From Mycobacterium sp. 1164985.4 (lineage in GTDB: Bacteria > Actinomycetota > Actinomycetes > Mycobacteriales > Mycobacteriaceae): a stretch of 64,000 bases of DNA. The notes beneath the pieces were generated by a model. That model made no database searches and was not told where the DNA came from. It was given only the letters and a program-made list of their open reading frames with translations. The translations under genes and the position numbers were made by a program. Below, piece after piece: positions 15,758 to 24,266 of the stretch; within the stretch, counting starts at the first letter, position 1, and each line of letters starts with the position of its first letter. The stretch lies in NCBI RefSeq assembly GCF_001668575.1, contig NZ_LZMD01000071.1, positions 1-64,000 of the forward strand, given 5' to 3'.

Positions 15758-17404
15758 ATGAGCGGCGATGAATGCGTGAGAACCGAGGCACCGAATGCGG
15801 CGGCGGGGTGGCAGTACGTGCCGCACCCGGTGCTGGTCATCGACCGCTCCGGTGTGATCCGCGGGCTGAGTGCGAGCGCCCAGTCGTTGCTGGCCGACGC
15901 CGAGGTCGGACGGAGCCTGGCGGACGCGGCACCGGGATGGCTGGTGCAGGCGCACGACCGTCTGATGCAACAGCGGTCCGGCGAGACGGCCGGCGGGGAG
16001 GTCGGCGGGGTCGCGTTCGAGGCGCGCCCCAGCTCACTGCCCGGCGGCGAAGTCGCGTGGTGGCTGATCGAGGACGCCAATCGATCAATGCGCGACGCGC
16101 AGAGGGACCTCGAGGTTCAGCGGGAGCGTGCGGCACTGCTCGACGACGTCTCGTCCGTGTTGATGGCGTCACTGAACTTCGATCGCTGCATGGAGGCCAC
16201 GGTGCAGATGGCCGACCGCCATCTGGCCGACGCTGCTGTCGTCGTCGCCCCCGTCAGGGACGACCGGATGCCGGTGGTCTGCAGCGGGCCCGACGGCGCC
16301 GCCGAGCACCGCAGCGTCGAAGCCGACCCGACCGAGGTTTCCGGCCTCAGCGAGGCGCTCCGCGGGTTCCCCCCGGTGCCGTCGCGGTGGATTGATCCCG
16401 CGTCGGTGCCCGACTGGATGATTCCGTCGCACTTCGCCGGGCCCGTGGGTTCGGTGCTCATCACGCCGCTGCCCGGCCACGGCGTTCCGGCCGGCGCGCT
16501 GGTGTTGCTGCGCCACGTCTCGCAGGCGGCGTTCACCGAGAGCGAGGAGTTGTTCGCCCGCCTGTTCGCGACGCGCGCGGGTGCCGCACTGTCGGCCGCG
16601 CGGCTGTACGCCGAGCAGTCGGCGATCACCCGCACGCTGATGCGCGACCTGCTCCCGCCTCGGCTGGCACAGCATGGGGATTTCGAGCTCGCCGGCGGTT
16701 ACCGCGCCTCCGACGACCACCAGCTGGTCGGTGGCGACTTCTACGACGTTCACCCCGCGCAAACACCGGACGGCGAAACGCTCGTGGTGCTCGGCGACGT
16801 CTGCGGGAAGGGCCTCGAGGCTGCGGTGCTCAGCGGCAAGATCCGCAACACCCTCCAGGCGTTGGCCCCGCTCGCCGATCAGCACGAGGCGGTGCTCAAA
16901 CTGCTCAACAGGGCCCTGCTGAGCCCGGACAACAGCCGCTTCGCCACCGTGGTGCTGGCCTCCATCTCACGCCGGGACGGCCAGTTGTTGGTGCGCATGA
17001 CCTGTGCGGGGCATCCCCCTCCCCTCATCGTGCGCAACGACGGAACCGTCGAGCAGGCCGATACCCGGGGCATGCTGGTGGGCGCGCTGCCCCAGTTCAA
17101 GGCGCGCTCGTGCGAGACGACGCTGGCACCCGGCGAGACGTGCCTGCTGTACACCGACGGCCTCACCGAGGCACGCGGCGGCCCGCTCGGCACGGAGATC
17201 TTCGGCGATGACCGGTTGGCCGACGCGATGGCGCAATGCGCGGGGTTGCCCGCAGAGGCGGTCGTCGAGCGGATGATGATGCTGGCGTCGCAATGGGTAA
17301 CCGGTCGGGACCATGACGATATGGCCGTCGTCGCCATCTCGGCGCCGCGCCGGACACATCTCAGTGCCGTCGACGGCCGCACCCCAGGTAGGTACATCGC
17401 GTGA
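15758..17404 (+). CDS. PAS/GAF sensor with SpoIIE-type PPM serine phosphatase (RsbU-like)
   Basis: A 548-residue phosphatase of the partner-switching type. The order is a PAS-like N-terminus (~18-110), a short coiled linker (MRDAQRDLEVQRERAALLDDV), a GAF-like domain (~140-300) and a SpoIIE/PP2C catalytic domain (~320-535). Metal-binding motifs are intact: VGGDFYDV, LGDVCGKGLEAAVLSG, LLYTDGLTEARG and the terminal DHDDMAVVAI. Such enzymes dephosphorylate STAS anti-anti-sigma proteins, and one is encoded two genes downstream. There are no membrane segments. The last four bases overlap the B12-binding gene. The input to PAS and GAF is unknown. Confidence 0.93.
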   Translation: MSGDECVRTEAPNAAAGWQYVPHPVLVIDRSGVIRGLSASAQSLLADAEVGRSLADAAPGWLVQAHDRLMQQRSGETAGGEVGGVAFEARPSSLPGGEVAWWLIEDANRSMRDAQRDLEVQRERAALLDDVSSVLMASLNFDRCMEATVQMADRHLADAAVVVAPVRDDRMPVVCSGPDGAAEHRSVEADPTEVSGLSEALRGFPPVPSRWIDPASVPDWMIPSHFAGPVGSVLITPLPGHGVPAGALVLLRHVSQAAFTESEELFARLFATRAGAALSAARLYAEQSAITRTLMRDLLPPRLAQHGDFELAGGYRASDDHQLVGGDFYDVHPAQTPDGETLVVLGDVCGKGLEAAVLSGKIRNTLQALAPLADQHEAVLKLLNRALLSPDNSRFATVVLASISRRDGQLLVRMTCAGHPPPLIVRNDGTVEQADTRGMLVGALPQFKARSCETTLAPGETCLLYTDGLTEARGGPLGTEIFGDDRLADAMAQCAGLPAEAVVERMMMLASQWVTGRDHDDMAVVAISAPRRTHLSAVDGRTPGRYIA

Positions 17405-18486
17405 ACAGTCAGAACGCCGACACAACGGCGTCGGCGACCGATCCGGCCGCCGTGCGCGACCGGTTGTGGCATGCGGCGCTCGACGGTGACGAGCAGACGG
17501 CGGTGACCGTCGTCTTTGGAGCGGTGGACGCGGGTCTGGCACCCGAGGACGCGCTGCTCGAGGTGATCGCCCCGGTTCAGCGCAAGGTCGGCACGGAGTG
17601 GGCGGCCAACCGGATCACCGTCGCGCAGGAACACGCGGCGACCGCGATCAATGATCGCGTCATCGCCGCCCTCTCGCAGCACACCGCCGATCGGTCAACC
17701 GGGGAGGCCGGCCGCGTCACCGTCGCCTGCGTGGACGGGGAATGGCACGCCCTACCTGCCCGCCTCCTCTCCGAAGTCCTGCGCTTGCGGGGTTGGCGGG
17801 TGGATTTCCTCGGCGCCCAGGTGCCGACGCCGCACCTGATCGCACATCTGCATCAGCACGCGCCGGACGCCGTCGCCTTGTCGTGCTCGATTCCGACCCG
17901 ACTGCCCACCGCCCACGCCGCCATCACGGCGTGCCAGGGGGCAGGCGTCTCGGTGCTCGTCGGCGGTGCGGCGTTCGGGCCAGACGGGCGCTACGCGCGA
18001 CTGCTCGGTGCCGATGCTTGGGCGCCCGACGCCCGTGCCGCCGCGCAATGCCTGAGCGAGGGCATCGGACGGCTTCGCCTGACGCCGAACAGGCAGGCCC
18101 ACCATGACCTGCCGCATCTGGCCGATCAGGAGTATTCGATGGTCAGCGCGTCTAAACCGCAGCTGGTCAAGACGACCGTGGCAGACCTGGAGGACCGCTT
18201 CCCTGCGATGCGGAACTACACCGAGGCGCAACGCGAACGCACCACCGAGGACATCGCCCACATCGCCGACTTCCTCGCCACCGCTCTCTACACCGATGAC
18301 GACGACCTGTTCACCGGTTTCATCGTGTGGACAGCCGAAGTGCTCAGTTCCCGCGGTGTCCCAGCCACGTCACTGATTCCCGGGCTGGAGTTGTTGGCCG
18401 CTCAGCTGCAAGACTTTCCGCGGACCCAGCGCATGTTGGCCGCCGCCCGCACCGCCCTCGTCCCCGACTCCACACCAACCGCATGA
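17401..18486 (+). CDS. Cobalamin-binding sensor protein with W-x9-EH photoreceptor-type motif
   Basis: A 361-residue protein. Residues ~10-95 look like the four-helix B12-binding_2 cap and contain W67-x9-E77-H78 (WAANRITVAQEH), the signature that packs on the adenosyl group in CarH/LitR photoreceptors. Residues ~105-225 form the B12 Rossmann domain, with E114-x-H116 (DGEWHALP) as the presumed lower cobalt ligand. Residues ~250-361 are helical (ERTTEDIAHIADFLATALY) and may be an RsbRD-like regulatory domain. It has no MerR DNA-binding domain, unlike CarH. GTG 17401 overlaps the phosphatase stop and its own stop overlaps the STAS gene, so it probably feeds a cobalamin or light signal into partner switching. 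That function is inference. Confidence 0.85.
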   Translation: MNSQNADTTASATDPAAVRDRLWHAALDGDEQTAVTVVFGAVDAGLAPEDALLEVIAPVQRKVGTEWAANRITVAQEHAATAINDRVIAALSQHTADRSTGEAGRVTVACVDGEWHALPARLLSEVLRLRGWRVDFLGAQVPTPHLIAHLHQHAPDAVALSCSIPTRLPTAHAAITACQGAGVSVLVGGAAFGPDGRYARLLGADAWAPDARAAAQCLSEGIGRLRLTPNRQAHHDLPHLADQEYSMVSASKPQLVKTTVADLEDRFPAMRNYTEAQRERTTEDIAHIADFLATALYTDDDDLFTGFIVWTAEVLSSRGVPATSLIPGLELLAAQLQDFPRTQRMLAAARTALVPDSTPTA

Positions 18487-18839
18487 AACTCACCCTGAAG
18501 CTCGAGATCACGATTCCCTCGGCACGCATCCACGTCGCCGGCGACCTCGACTACGGCCACACCGCGCCGCTGTTGGACGCCGTATCCGAGCTGATTTCCG
18601 CCAACGCCGGTGTGCGAGAACTGCACCTGGATTTCACTGGACTCGGATTCCTCGACTCCACCGGGCTGTCGGCCCTGTTGATCGTCCATCGCGAGGTGTC
18701 GCGCTCCGACGTCGTGCTGCATCTCGACAACCGGCCACCCCACCTCGAGCGCGTCCTCGAGATCACCGGTCTTCTGGACCATTTCACCACCGTGCCACCC
18801 GCCGCGTCACAACGCTCGGACGAGATCGAGATCGGTTGA
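18483..18839 (+). CDS. STAS-domain anti-sigma factor antagonist (RsbV-like)
   Basis: A 118-residue single STAS domain with the phosphorylation-site motif LDSTGLSAL; the acceptor serine is residue 59. In partner switching the unphosphorylated form sequesters an anti-sigma kinase and frees the sigma factor; the phosphatase encoded at 15758 would reactivate it. No RsbW-type kinase or sigma factor is encoded in this window, so the downstream partners must lie elsewhere. ATG 18483 overlaps the B12-binding gene by four bases, and its own stop overlaps the MOSC gene by four. Confidence 0.93.
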   Translation: MKLTLKLEITIPSARIHVAGDLDYGHTAPLLDAVSELISANAGVRELHLDFTGLGFLDSTGLSALLIVHREVSRSDVVLHLDNRPPHLERVLEITGLLDHFTTVPPAASQRSDEIEIG

Positions 18840-19672
18840 CCGGGACGGCAGGCCGGGTGGTGGCGCTCAAGCGCTACCCGGTCAAATCGATGCTCGGGGA
18901 GACACCCCAGCGTATCCGGGTCGGGCCGACGGGTGTCGAAGGCGACCGGCGGTACGCGCTGATCGACGAGGAGACGGGTCGCGTCGCGACGGCCAAACAT
19001 CCGCGCCGGTGGAGTGCCCTGTTGCGGTGCGCGTCGAGCACCGAGGAAACCGGCAGCGTCGCGGTCACGCTGCCCGACGGCCGCCGCATGCCGGTCACAG
19101 AGGTGGGTGCTCCCCTGTCCGAGATGCTAGGCCGCACCGTGCATGTCGCCGATGAACGGGCAGCGGGCGCGGTCCTCGAACGGTCCGATCCGCTGGAGGT
19201 GCTCGAGCACGGCATCGACGCCGAGTTCGATCCTGTGCTGCTCGAACTCGGACAGGGTGCGCCGGGCGGCGCGTTCGTCGACCATTCCCCGGTGCACTTG
19301 ATCACCACGGCAACGCTCGACGCTATCGGCGTCGGCTTGAATGGGGCGCTGCGGTACCGTCCGAACGTCATCATCGAAATGGCCGACGGCTCGGAACCCT
19401 TCGGAGAGAACGATTGGGTCGGCTCCGAGATCACCCTCGGCGAGGTCGCGTTCCGTGTCACCTTGACCACACCGCGGTGCGCCGTACCGACGCTCAAACA
19501 CGGTGATACCGAACGTCTTCCAAATGCCGTGCGGTACCTGCTGGACCACAATCGGGTCGAGGTGCCCGGGTCGGGAACACTGCCCTGCGCCGGGGTGTAC
19601 GCCGAGGTCGTCGCCGCGGGCGCCGTCAGTGTCGGTGACGAGGTGCGAGTCGGTCCGCCGCAGCAGCGTTGA
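18836..19672 (+). CDS. MOSC-domain protein
   Basis: A 278-residue protein with an MOSC N-terminal beta-barrel (RVVALKRYPVKSM, residues ~7-20) and an MOSC domain (~120-275) whose conserved cysteine lies in TTPRCAVPTLKHG. MOSC proteins bind molybdenum cofactor or pyridoxal-type sulfur carriers, and some (mARC, YcbX) reduce N-hydroxylated compounds. The frame opens at TTG 18836, overlapping the STAS stop; an internal GTG at 18857 is an alternative start. Translational coupling suggests it belongs to the operon, although a link between MOSC and B12/STAS signalling is not obvious. The 3' end overlaps the convergent LysR gene by 47 bases. Confidence 0.9.
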   Translation: MTGTAGRVVALKRYPVKSMLGETPQRIRVGPTGVEGDRRYALIDEETGRVATAKHPRRWSALLRCASSTEETGSVAVTLPDGRRMPVTEVGAPLSEMLGRTVHVADERAAGAVLERSDPLEVLEHGIDAEFDPVLLELGQGAPGGAFVDHSPVHLITTATLDAIGVGLNGALRYRPNVIIEMADGSEPFGENDWVGSEITLGEVAFRVTLTTPRCAVPTLKHGDTERLPNAVRYLLDHNRVEVPGSGTLPCAGVYAEVVAAGAVSVGDEVRVGPPQQR

Positions 19673-20513
19673 CGGCGCCGGTGACCCGTTCGACTATCGG
19701 GCTGTCCAGTTTCCAGCACTGCCAGAACAGCGGCACGTCGAGGTGCGCCTTCGCGATCCGCACGAACGAGCCGTCGTCCAACCGCGGTCGTGCCAGCGCC
19801 TCGGGAAACATGCCCCAGCCCAGGCCGGCCTCGACCGCCACTCCAAAGCCCTCCGCTGTGGGCACGAAATGCTCCGGTCGGGAGATGTCGCGGCGAAATA
19901 CCCTGCGCACCAACATGTCCTGTAAGGCATCGTCGCGGTTCCATGCCAATGACGGTGCGTGCGCGGCCGCGGCAGCGGTGAAGCCGTCAGGTAGATATCG
20001 GTCGCGGTAAGCGGGGCTCGCCACGGGGACATAGCGCATCACCCCCAGCGGTTGCACCCGGCAACCCGACACCGGTGCGCTCTCGGTCGTCACCGCGCCC
20101 ATCACCACGCCCTCACGCAACAGACGCGCCGAGTGGTCCTGGTCTTCGATACGGATGTCAAACAGCACATCGCCGAGGGCAGCGAACACCTCGGTGAACC
20201 ACGTGGCCATCGAATCGGCGTTGACTGCCATGGCAACTCGAGGCGTGGTTCCGCTACCCCCCGCCAACCCCGCGAGCGCCTCCGCCTCCAGCAGCGCGGT
20301 CTGTGCCGCCAGACGTAACAGCGGAATACCGGCCGCCGTTGCAGTACAGGGTTTTTCGCGGACGACCAGTACCTGCCCGACCCGTTGCTCGAGGGCTTTG
20401 ATGCGTTGGCTGACCGCCGACGGCGTGACATGCAACTGTGTCGCCGCCGCGTCGAACGAGCCGTGCTCGATCACCGCCGCGAACGCCGCCAGCTGCTGAC
20501 CGTCGATCGTCAC
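19626..20513 (-). CDS. LysR-family regulator, ArgP/LysG type
   Basis: A 295-residue LysR regulator. The N-terminal winged helix has SFDAAATQLHVTPSAVSQRIKAL-type sequence (residues ~18-40) and the rest is the two-lobed effector domain. It matches the ArgP/LysG group, which activates lysine/arginine export in response to basic amino acids; the divergent neighbour encodes exactly such an exporter. The GTG start at 20513 is immediately beside the operator repeats. Its 3' end overlaps the MOSC gene on the opposite strand by 47 bases. Confidence 0.93.
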   Translation of the reverse strand: MTIDGQQLAAFAAVIEHGSFDAAATQLHVTPSAVSQRIKALEQRVGQVLVVREKPCTATAAGIPLLRLAAQTALLEAEALAGLAGGSGTTPRVAMAVNADSMATWFTEVFAALGDVLFDIRIEDQDHSARLLREGVVMGAVTTESAPVSGCRVQPLGVMRYVPVASPAYRDRYLPDGFTAAAAAHAPSLAWNRDDALQDMLVRRVFRRDISRPEHFVPTAEGFGVAVEAGLGWGMFPEALARPRLDDGSFVRIAKAHLDVPLFWQCWKLDSPIVERVTGAVNAAAADRLAPRHRH

Positions 20514-20547
20514 ATTAGGAATGCTAATGCATCAGTAGAAACATTAG
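20514..20547. promoter_or_regulatory. LysR-type operator between ArgP/LysG-like and LysE genes
   Basis: The perfect inverted repeat ATTAG-GAATG-CTAAT (20514-20528) has the T-N11-A architecture of LysR recognition sites, and a third half-site ATTAG follows at 20543-20547. The cluster lies between the divergent regulator and exporter genes, as expected for an effector-dependent activator that also represses itself. Confidence 0.6.
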
Positions 20548-20584
20548 CTGTACTGATCATGGCGGCGATCCTACCGTCGACTCC

Positions 20585-21184
20585 ATGACCTCTCCCCTGG
20601 TGGTGGGCTTCCTGGCCTCGTTCGCGCTGATCGCGGCGATCGGCGCGCAGAACGCCTTCGTGCTCCGCCAGGGGATCCGAGGTGAGCATGTGCTGGCGGT
20701 CGCCGTCGTGTGCACCGCCTCCGACGTCGTGTTGATCGCCGCGGGCATCGCCGGGTTCGGCGCGGTGATCAACGCGCATCCCGGTGCCGTCGACGTTGCC
20801 AGATTCGGCGGGGCGGCATTCCTCATCGGCTACGGCGCGCTTGCGGCGCGGCGCGCGCTGCGGCCGTCGGCGCTGACGCCGTCGGAGAAAGGCCCGGCGC
20901 GACTGCTGGAGGTTCTCGTCACCTGCCTCGCGCTGACCTGGCTGAACCCGCACGTCTATCTCGACACCGTGGTACTGCTCGGCGCACTGGCCAACGAGCA
21001 TCGCGACGGGCGCTGGCTGTTCGGCGTCGGGGCCGTCACCGCCAGCGCGACCTGGTTCTTCAGCCTCGGCCTGGGCGCACGCCGATTGGCCTGGTGGTTC
21101 GCCGCCCCGACGACATGGCGCGTCCTCGACGCCGTGATCGCGGTCGCGATGATCGGACTCGGGTTGTCGTTGGCGTTCACCTGA
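20585..21184 (+). CDS. LysE/ArgO-family basic amino-acid exporter
   Basis: A 199-residue membrane protein with five to six hydrophobic segments and the family N-terminus [20 protein letters not shown], where the GAQN motif is diagnostic of LysE/ArgO. The conserved [17 protein letters not shown] segment lies near residue 120. It exports L-lysine and L-arginine across the cytoplasmic membrane to relieve overload. It is divergent from its likely activator, so the pair forms a self-contained export module. Confidence 0.94.
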   Translation: MTSPLVVGFLASFALIAAIGAQNAFVLRQGIRGEHVLAVAVVCTASDVVLIAAGIAGFGAVINAHPGAVDVARFGGAAFLIGYGALAARRALRPSALTPSEKGPARLLEVLVTCLALTWLNPHVYLDTVVLLGALANEHRDGRWLFGVGAVTASATWFFSLGLGARRLAWWFAAPTTWRVLDAVIAVAMIGLGLSLAFT

Positions 21185-21225
21185 CACCGCGCTGACGTGA
21201 TGTTCGCAAGAGCGGGTATGAAGAG

Positions 21226-22038
21226 GTGATGACGATGCGCTCCACCTCCCACAAGACCGTGTTCATCACCGGCGCCGCCGCCGGCATCGGCCGCGCCACC
21301 GCGCTGACGTTCGCCCGCAACGGATACGTCGTCGGGGGATACGACATCGACGAGGTCGGGCTCAAGTCATTGGCCGACGAGATCGAGCGGTCGGGCGGTG
21401 TCGCGCACACCGGCCACCTCGACGTCACCGACCCCGACGAGATGGCTACGCGGGTGCGAGAGTTCGCCGAGGCCGCCGGTGGCCGCCTCGACGTGATGAT
21501 CAACAACGCGGGGATTCTGCGGGCCGGCCGCTTCGAGGAGATGGACATCGCCGGTCATCACAAGGAGATCGACATCAACGTCAAGGGTGTCGTCAACGGC
21601 CTCTACGCGGCGTTTCCCTACCTGCGCAAGACCGAGAACTCCGTCGTCGTGAACCTCTCCTCGGCGTCTGCGATCTACGGACAGGCCGAGCTGGCCAATT
21701 ACAGCGCGACGAAATTCTTCGTTCGCGGAATCACCGAGGCGCTCGACATCGAATGGAATCGGCATGGTATCCGCGTCATCGCGATGTGGCCGCTGTACGT
21801 GCAGACCGCGATGACCCACGACATCAAGACCGGCACGACGGACTCTCTCGGCATCCGGCTCACGGCCCAGGACATCGCCGATGCAATCGTCGAGGCCATC
21901 GAACCGACGCGGCTGCGACGCCTGATTCACCAGGTGCACTTCCCGGTCGGGACGCAGACCAAGGTGATGACCATCGCCTCCCGGTTCTCGCCGGGTTGGC
22001 TGACCCGTTACGCCAATAAGAAGCTGTCGCACTCCTGA
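21226..22038 (+). CDS. SDR-family oxidoreductase
   Basis: A classical SDR of about 270 residues with FITGAAAGIGRATAL, the NNAG motif (MINNAGIL), the catalytic Ser in NLSSASAIYGQ and YSATK. A predicted amphipathic C-terminus (FSPGWLTRYANKKLSHS) resembles mycobacterial SDRs acting on lipid or retinol-like substrates. GTG 21226, ATG 21229 and ATG 21235 are all plausible starts. It stands alone between the LysE gene and the YeiH unit; the substrate is not evident. Confidence 0.88.
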   Translation: MMTMRSTSHKTVFITGAAAGIGRATALTFARNGYVVGGYDIDEVGLKSLADEIERSGGVAHTGHLDVTDPDEMATRVREFAEAAGGRLDVMINNAGILRAGRFEEMDIAGHHKEIDINVKGVVNGLYAAFPYLRKTENSVVVNLSSASAIYGQAELANYSATKFFVRGITEALDIEWNRHGIRVIAMWPLYVQTAMTHDIKTGTTDSLGIRLTAQDIADAIVEAIEPTRLRRLIHQVHFPVGTQTKVMTIASRFSPGWLTRYANKKLSHS

Positions 22039-22110
22039 TGTTGGACTGAGGTTCGAGTCGCGCTGATCACAACGGGTGACCACAGGCGGCGCCCGACGTA
22101 CGTTCCGCCC

Positions 22111-22200
22111 ATGAACGAAGACTGGCTCGCCGTCATTGTCGGCCTGTCGCTGCTCGCGCTCGTCCTGGTCGGCGCGATTCCGGGAAGCCTGGTCCCGTGA
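22111..22200 (+). CDS. 29-residue single-pass membrane peptide upstream of YeiH
   Basis: ATG 22111 opens a 29-codon frame: an acidic start (MNEDW), then a continuous hydrophobic stretch (LAVIVGLSLLALVLVGAIPG), then SLVP and a stop. The TGA overlaps the GTG start of the YeiH gene in a GTGA coupling. The amphipathic start and single transmembrane helix resemble the extra N-terminal segment of longer YeiH relatives, so it may be a detached subunit or a translational coupler. It is not proven to be expressed, but codon choice, coupling and the hydrophobic pattern support it. Confidence 0.6.
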   Translation: MNEDWLAVIVGLSLLALVLVGAIPGSLVP

Positions 22201-23306
22201 CGGAACAGGCAACGACCACGCCGAAGCAGCAGACCTCCGGGGTCGGCTATGCCGTCGCCGGGGTGCTGGTGGTGCTCGCGCTGGGCGCGGTGACGCGCTA
22301 CCTGGAAGCGCAAGTGCCGCGGTGGGCCGACGGCACCGCGTTCGCAGGCGTCGCCAAGTCCATCGAATTTCCGGTCTACGCCATCGCTTTGGGCCTGCTG
22401 GGCAACGTCGTGCTGTCACGGCTGGCCCTGCGCGATGCGCTGGCGCGCGGATTCCGCACCGAGTTCTTCATCAAGACGGGCCTGGTGCTGCTCGGCGCGT
22501 CGATCAACCTCAAGGTGCTCGTCACCGCGGCGGGCCCGGCGATCATCCAGGCGCTGCTGCTGATCTCGATCGTGTTCGGCTTCACCTGGTGGCTGGGCGG
22601 TGTGCTGCGGCTCGAGGACAAACTGCGGGCGCTTCTCGCGTCGGCGGTGTCCATTTGTGGGGTGAGCGCGGCGATCGCGGCGGCAGGAGCCGTGCAGGCC
22701 AAGCGCGAACAACTCGCGTACGCGGCCTCGCTGGTGATCGCGTTCGCACTGCCGTCGATCTTCCTGTTGCCCTGGCTCGCAGACGTTTTCAACCTCTCCG
22801 ATGCGGTGGCCGGCGCCTGGATCGGCGGCAACATCGACACCACCGCCGCCGTCGCCGCGTCGGGGGCCATCGCCGGCGAGGACGCGCTGCAGATCGCGAC
22901 GATCGTCAAGACCACGCAGAACGCGTTGATCGGCATTGTCGCGATCGCTCTGACCGCCTACTTCGCGCTGAAGGTCGAGCGCAAGTCCGCGGCGGAGGCC
23001 AGGCCGTCGCTCGGGCAGTTCTGGGAGCGCTTCCCCAAGTTCGTGCTCGGCTTCATCGTCGCGTCGATCGTCGGCACGCTGTATCTGGCGTGGGGCGGGA
23101 ACAAGTCGGCGATCAGCACGGTCAACGACCTGCGGACGTGGTTCCTGATCTTCGCGTTCGTCGCGATCGGCCTGGAGTTCTCGCTCAAGGGGCTCAAGGA
23201 GGCGGGTTGGCGCCCGGTCGCGTTGTTCGCCTCGGCCACCGTGGTGAACATCGTCGTGGCGCTCGGTCTCGCCGTCGTGTTGTTCGGGAACTTCCAGGTC
23301 GGTTAG
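22197..23306 (+). CDS. YeiH-family (UPF0324) putative sulfate exporter
   Basis: A 369-residue polytopic membrane protein with about ten hydrophobic segments. Family landmarks include FFIKTGLVLLGASINLKVL, VSICGVSAAIAAAGAV and WIGGNIDTTAAVAASGAI, typical of YeiH transporters with internally repeated halves. The family is annotated as putative sulfate exporters, with weak functional evidence. The start GTG overlaps the small membrane peptide, and the iron-binding lipoprotein gene follows 13 bases downstream. Confidence 0.9.
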   Translation: MTEQATTTPKQQTSGVGYAVAGVLVVLALGAVTRYLEAQVPRWADGTAFAGVAKSIEFPVYAIALGLLGNVVLSRLALRDALARGFRTEFFIKTGLVLLGASINLKVLVTAAGPAIIQALLLISIVFGFTWWLGGVLRLEDKLRALLASAVSICGVSAAIAAAGAVQAKREQLAYAASLVIAFALPSIFLLPWLADVFNLSDAVAGAWIGGNIDTTAAVAASGAIAGEDALQIATIVKTTQNALIGIVAIALTAYFALKVERKSAAEARPSLGQFWERFPKFVLGFIVASIVGTLYLAWGGNKSAISTVNDLRTWFLIFAFVAIGLEFSLKGLKEAGWRPVALFASATVVNIVVALGLAVVLFGNFQVG

Positions 23307-23319
23307 CTACGCTCGCCGG

Positions 23320-24237
23320 GTGGCCAAGGGGCTGAATCGACGAGGCTTCCTGACGGTGAGCGCGGGCGCGGCGCTCGTCGCCGCCGGGTTCACCGCCGGA
23401 TGCGGTTCGGACAAGCCCGGCACCGTGGCTCGAGACGGCTCGGTCACCGTCAGGCACGTCTTCGGCGAGACCAAGATCCCCGCGCCCCCCAAGCGGGTGG
23501 TCAGCGCAGGACTGACCGAACAGGACGATCTGCTCGCGCTCGACGTCGTGCCGATCGCGGTGACCGAATGGTTCGGCGGCGAACCGTTCGCGGTTTGGCC
23601 CTGGGCGCGGGCGAAACTCGGAATCGCGCAGCCGACCGTGCTCAGCCTCGCCGACGGCATACAGGTCGATCAGATCGCGGCGCTGAAGCCGGACCTGATA
23701 GTCGCCACCAACGCCGGGCTGGACGCCGACACCTACTCGAGGCTGTCCGAGATCGCGCCCACGGTCGCGCAGTCCGGCAGGGAGGCGTTCTTCGAACCGT
23801 GGAAGGACCAGGCCACCACCATCGGTCAGGCAGTCTTCAAACACGACGAGATGCAGGCCTTGATCGCCGGCGTCGGCGACAAGTTCATCGCGGTGTCCGA
23901 GGGCAATCCCGGGTTCGCCGGCAGGACGGCGGCGCTGTTGCGTGGTCAGCTGGCCGACGGGAAACCGCAGAGGTTGACGCCCGCATGGCGCGCGGAGTTC
24001 CTCACGGCGATGGGATTACAAGTCGTCGAGGGGCTCGACGCCGACGTGCTGATCTGGGCCACCGAGTCCGACGAGGAACAAGCCGCGCTGCTGGCCGACC
24101 CGGAGATCGCAGGGCGCAGCAAGGCCAACATCTTCACGGGCAAGGAGCTCGCCGGGGCGATCGCGTTCGCCTCCCCGCTGTCCTACCCCCTGGTGGCCGA
24201 CCAACTGCCGCCGCGCATCGTCGAAGCCCTGGCCTGA
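23320..24237 (+). CDS. fecB2: Periplasmic iron-siderophore-binding lipoprotein, FecB2-like
   Basis: A 305-residue exported protein. A twin-arginine start (NRRGFLTVSAGAALVAAG) runs into a lipobox TAGC, so it is a Tat-exported lipoprotein attached at about Cys27. The mature part is a type III periplasmic-binding fold of the FecB/FhuD class (KRVVSAGLTEQDDLLAL, LKPDLIVATNAGLDADTYS) that captures ferric siderophores or related ligands. It corresponds to M. tuberculosis Rv0265c by position next to the PxpB/PxpC pair. No permease or ATPase is encoded beside it, so it must use components from elsewhere. Confidence 0.85.
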   Translation: MAKGLNRRGFLTVSAGAALVAAGFTAGCGSDKPGTVARDGSVTVRHVFGETKIPAPPKRVVSAGLTEQDDLLALDVVPIAVTEWFGGEPFAVWPWARAKLGIAQPTVLSLADGIQVDQIAALKPDLIVATNAGLDADTYSRLSEIAPTVAQSGREAFFEPWKDQATTIGQAVFKHDEMQALIAGVGDKFIAVSEGNPGFAGRTAALLRGQLADGKPQRLTPAWRAEFLTAMGLQVVEGLDADVLIWATESDEEQAALLADPEIAGRSKANIFTGKELAGAIAFASPLSYPLVADQLPPRIVEALA

Positions 24238-24266
24238 CCCGCCGGCGCCCCTGAGAGGATTGCCGG

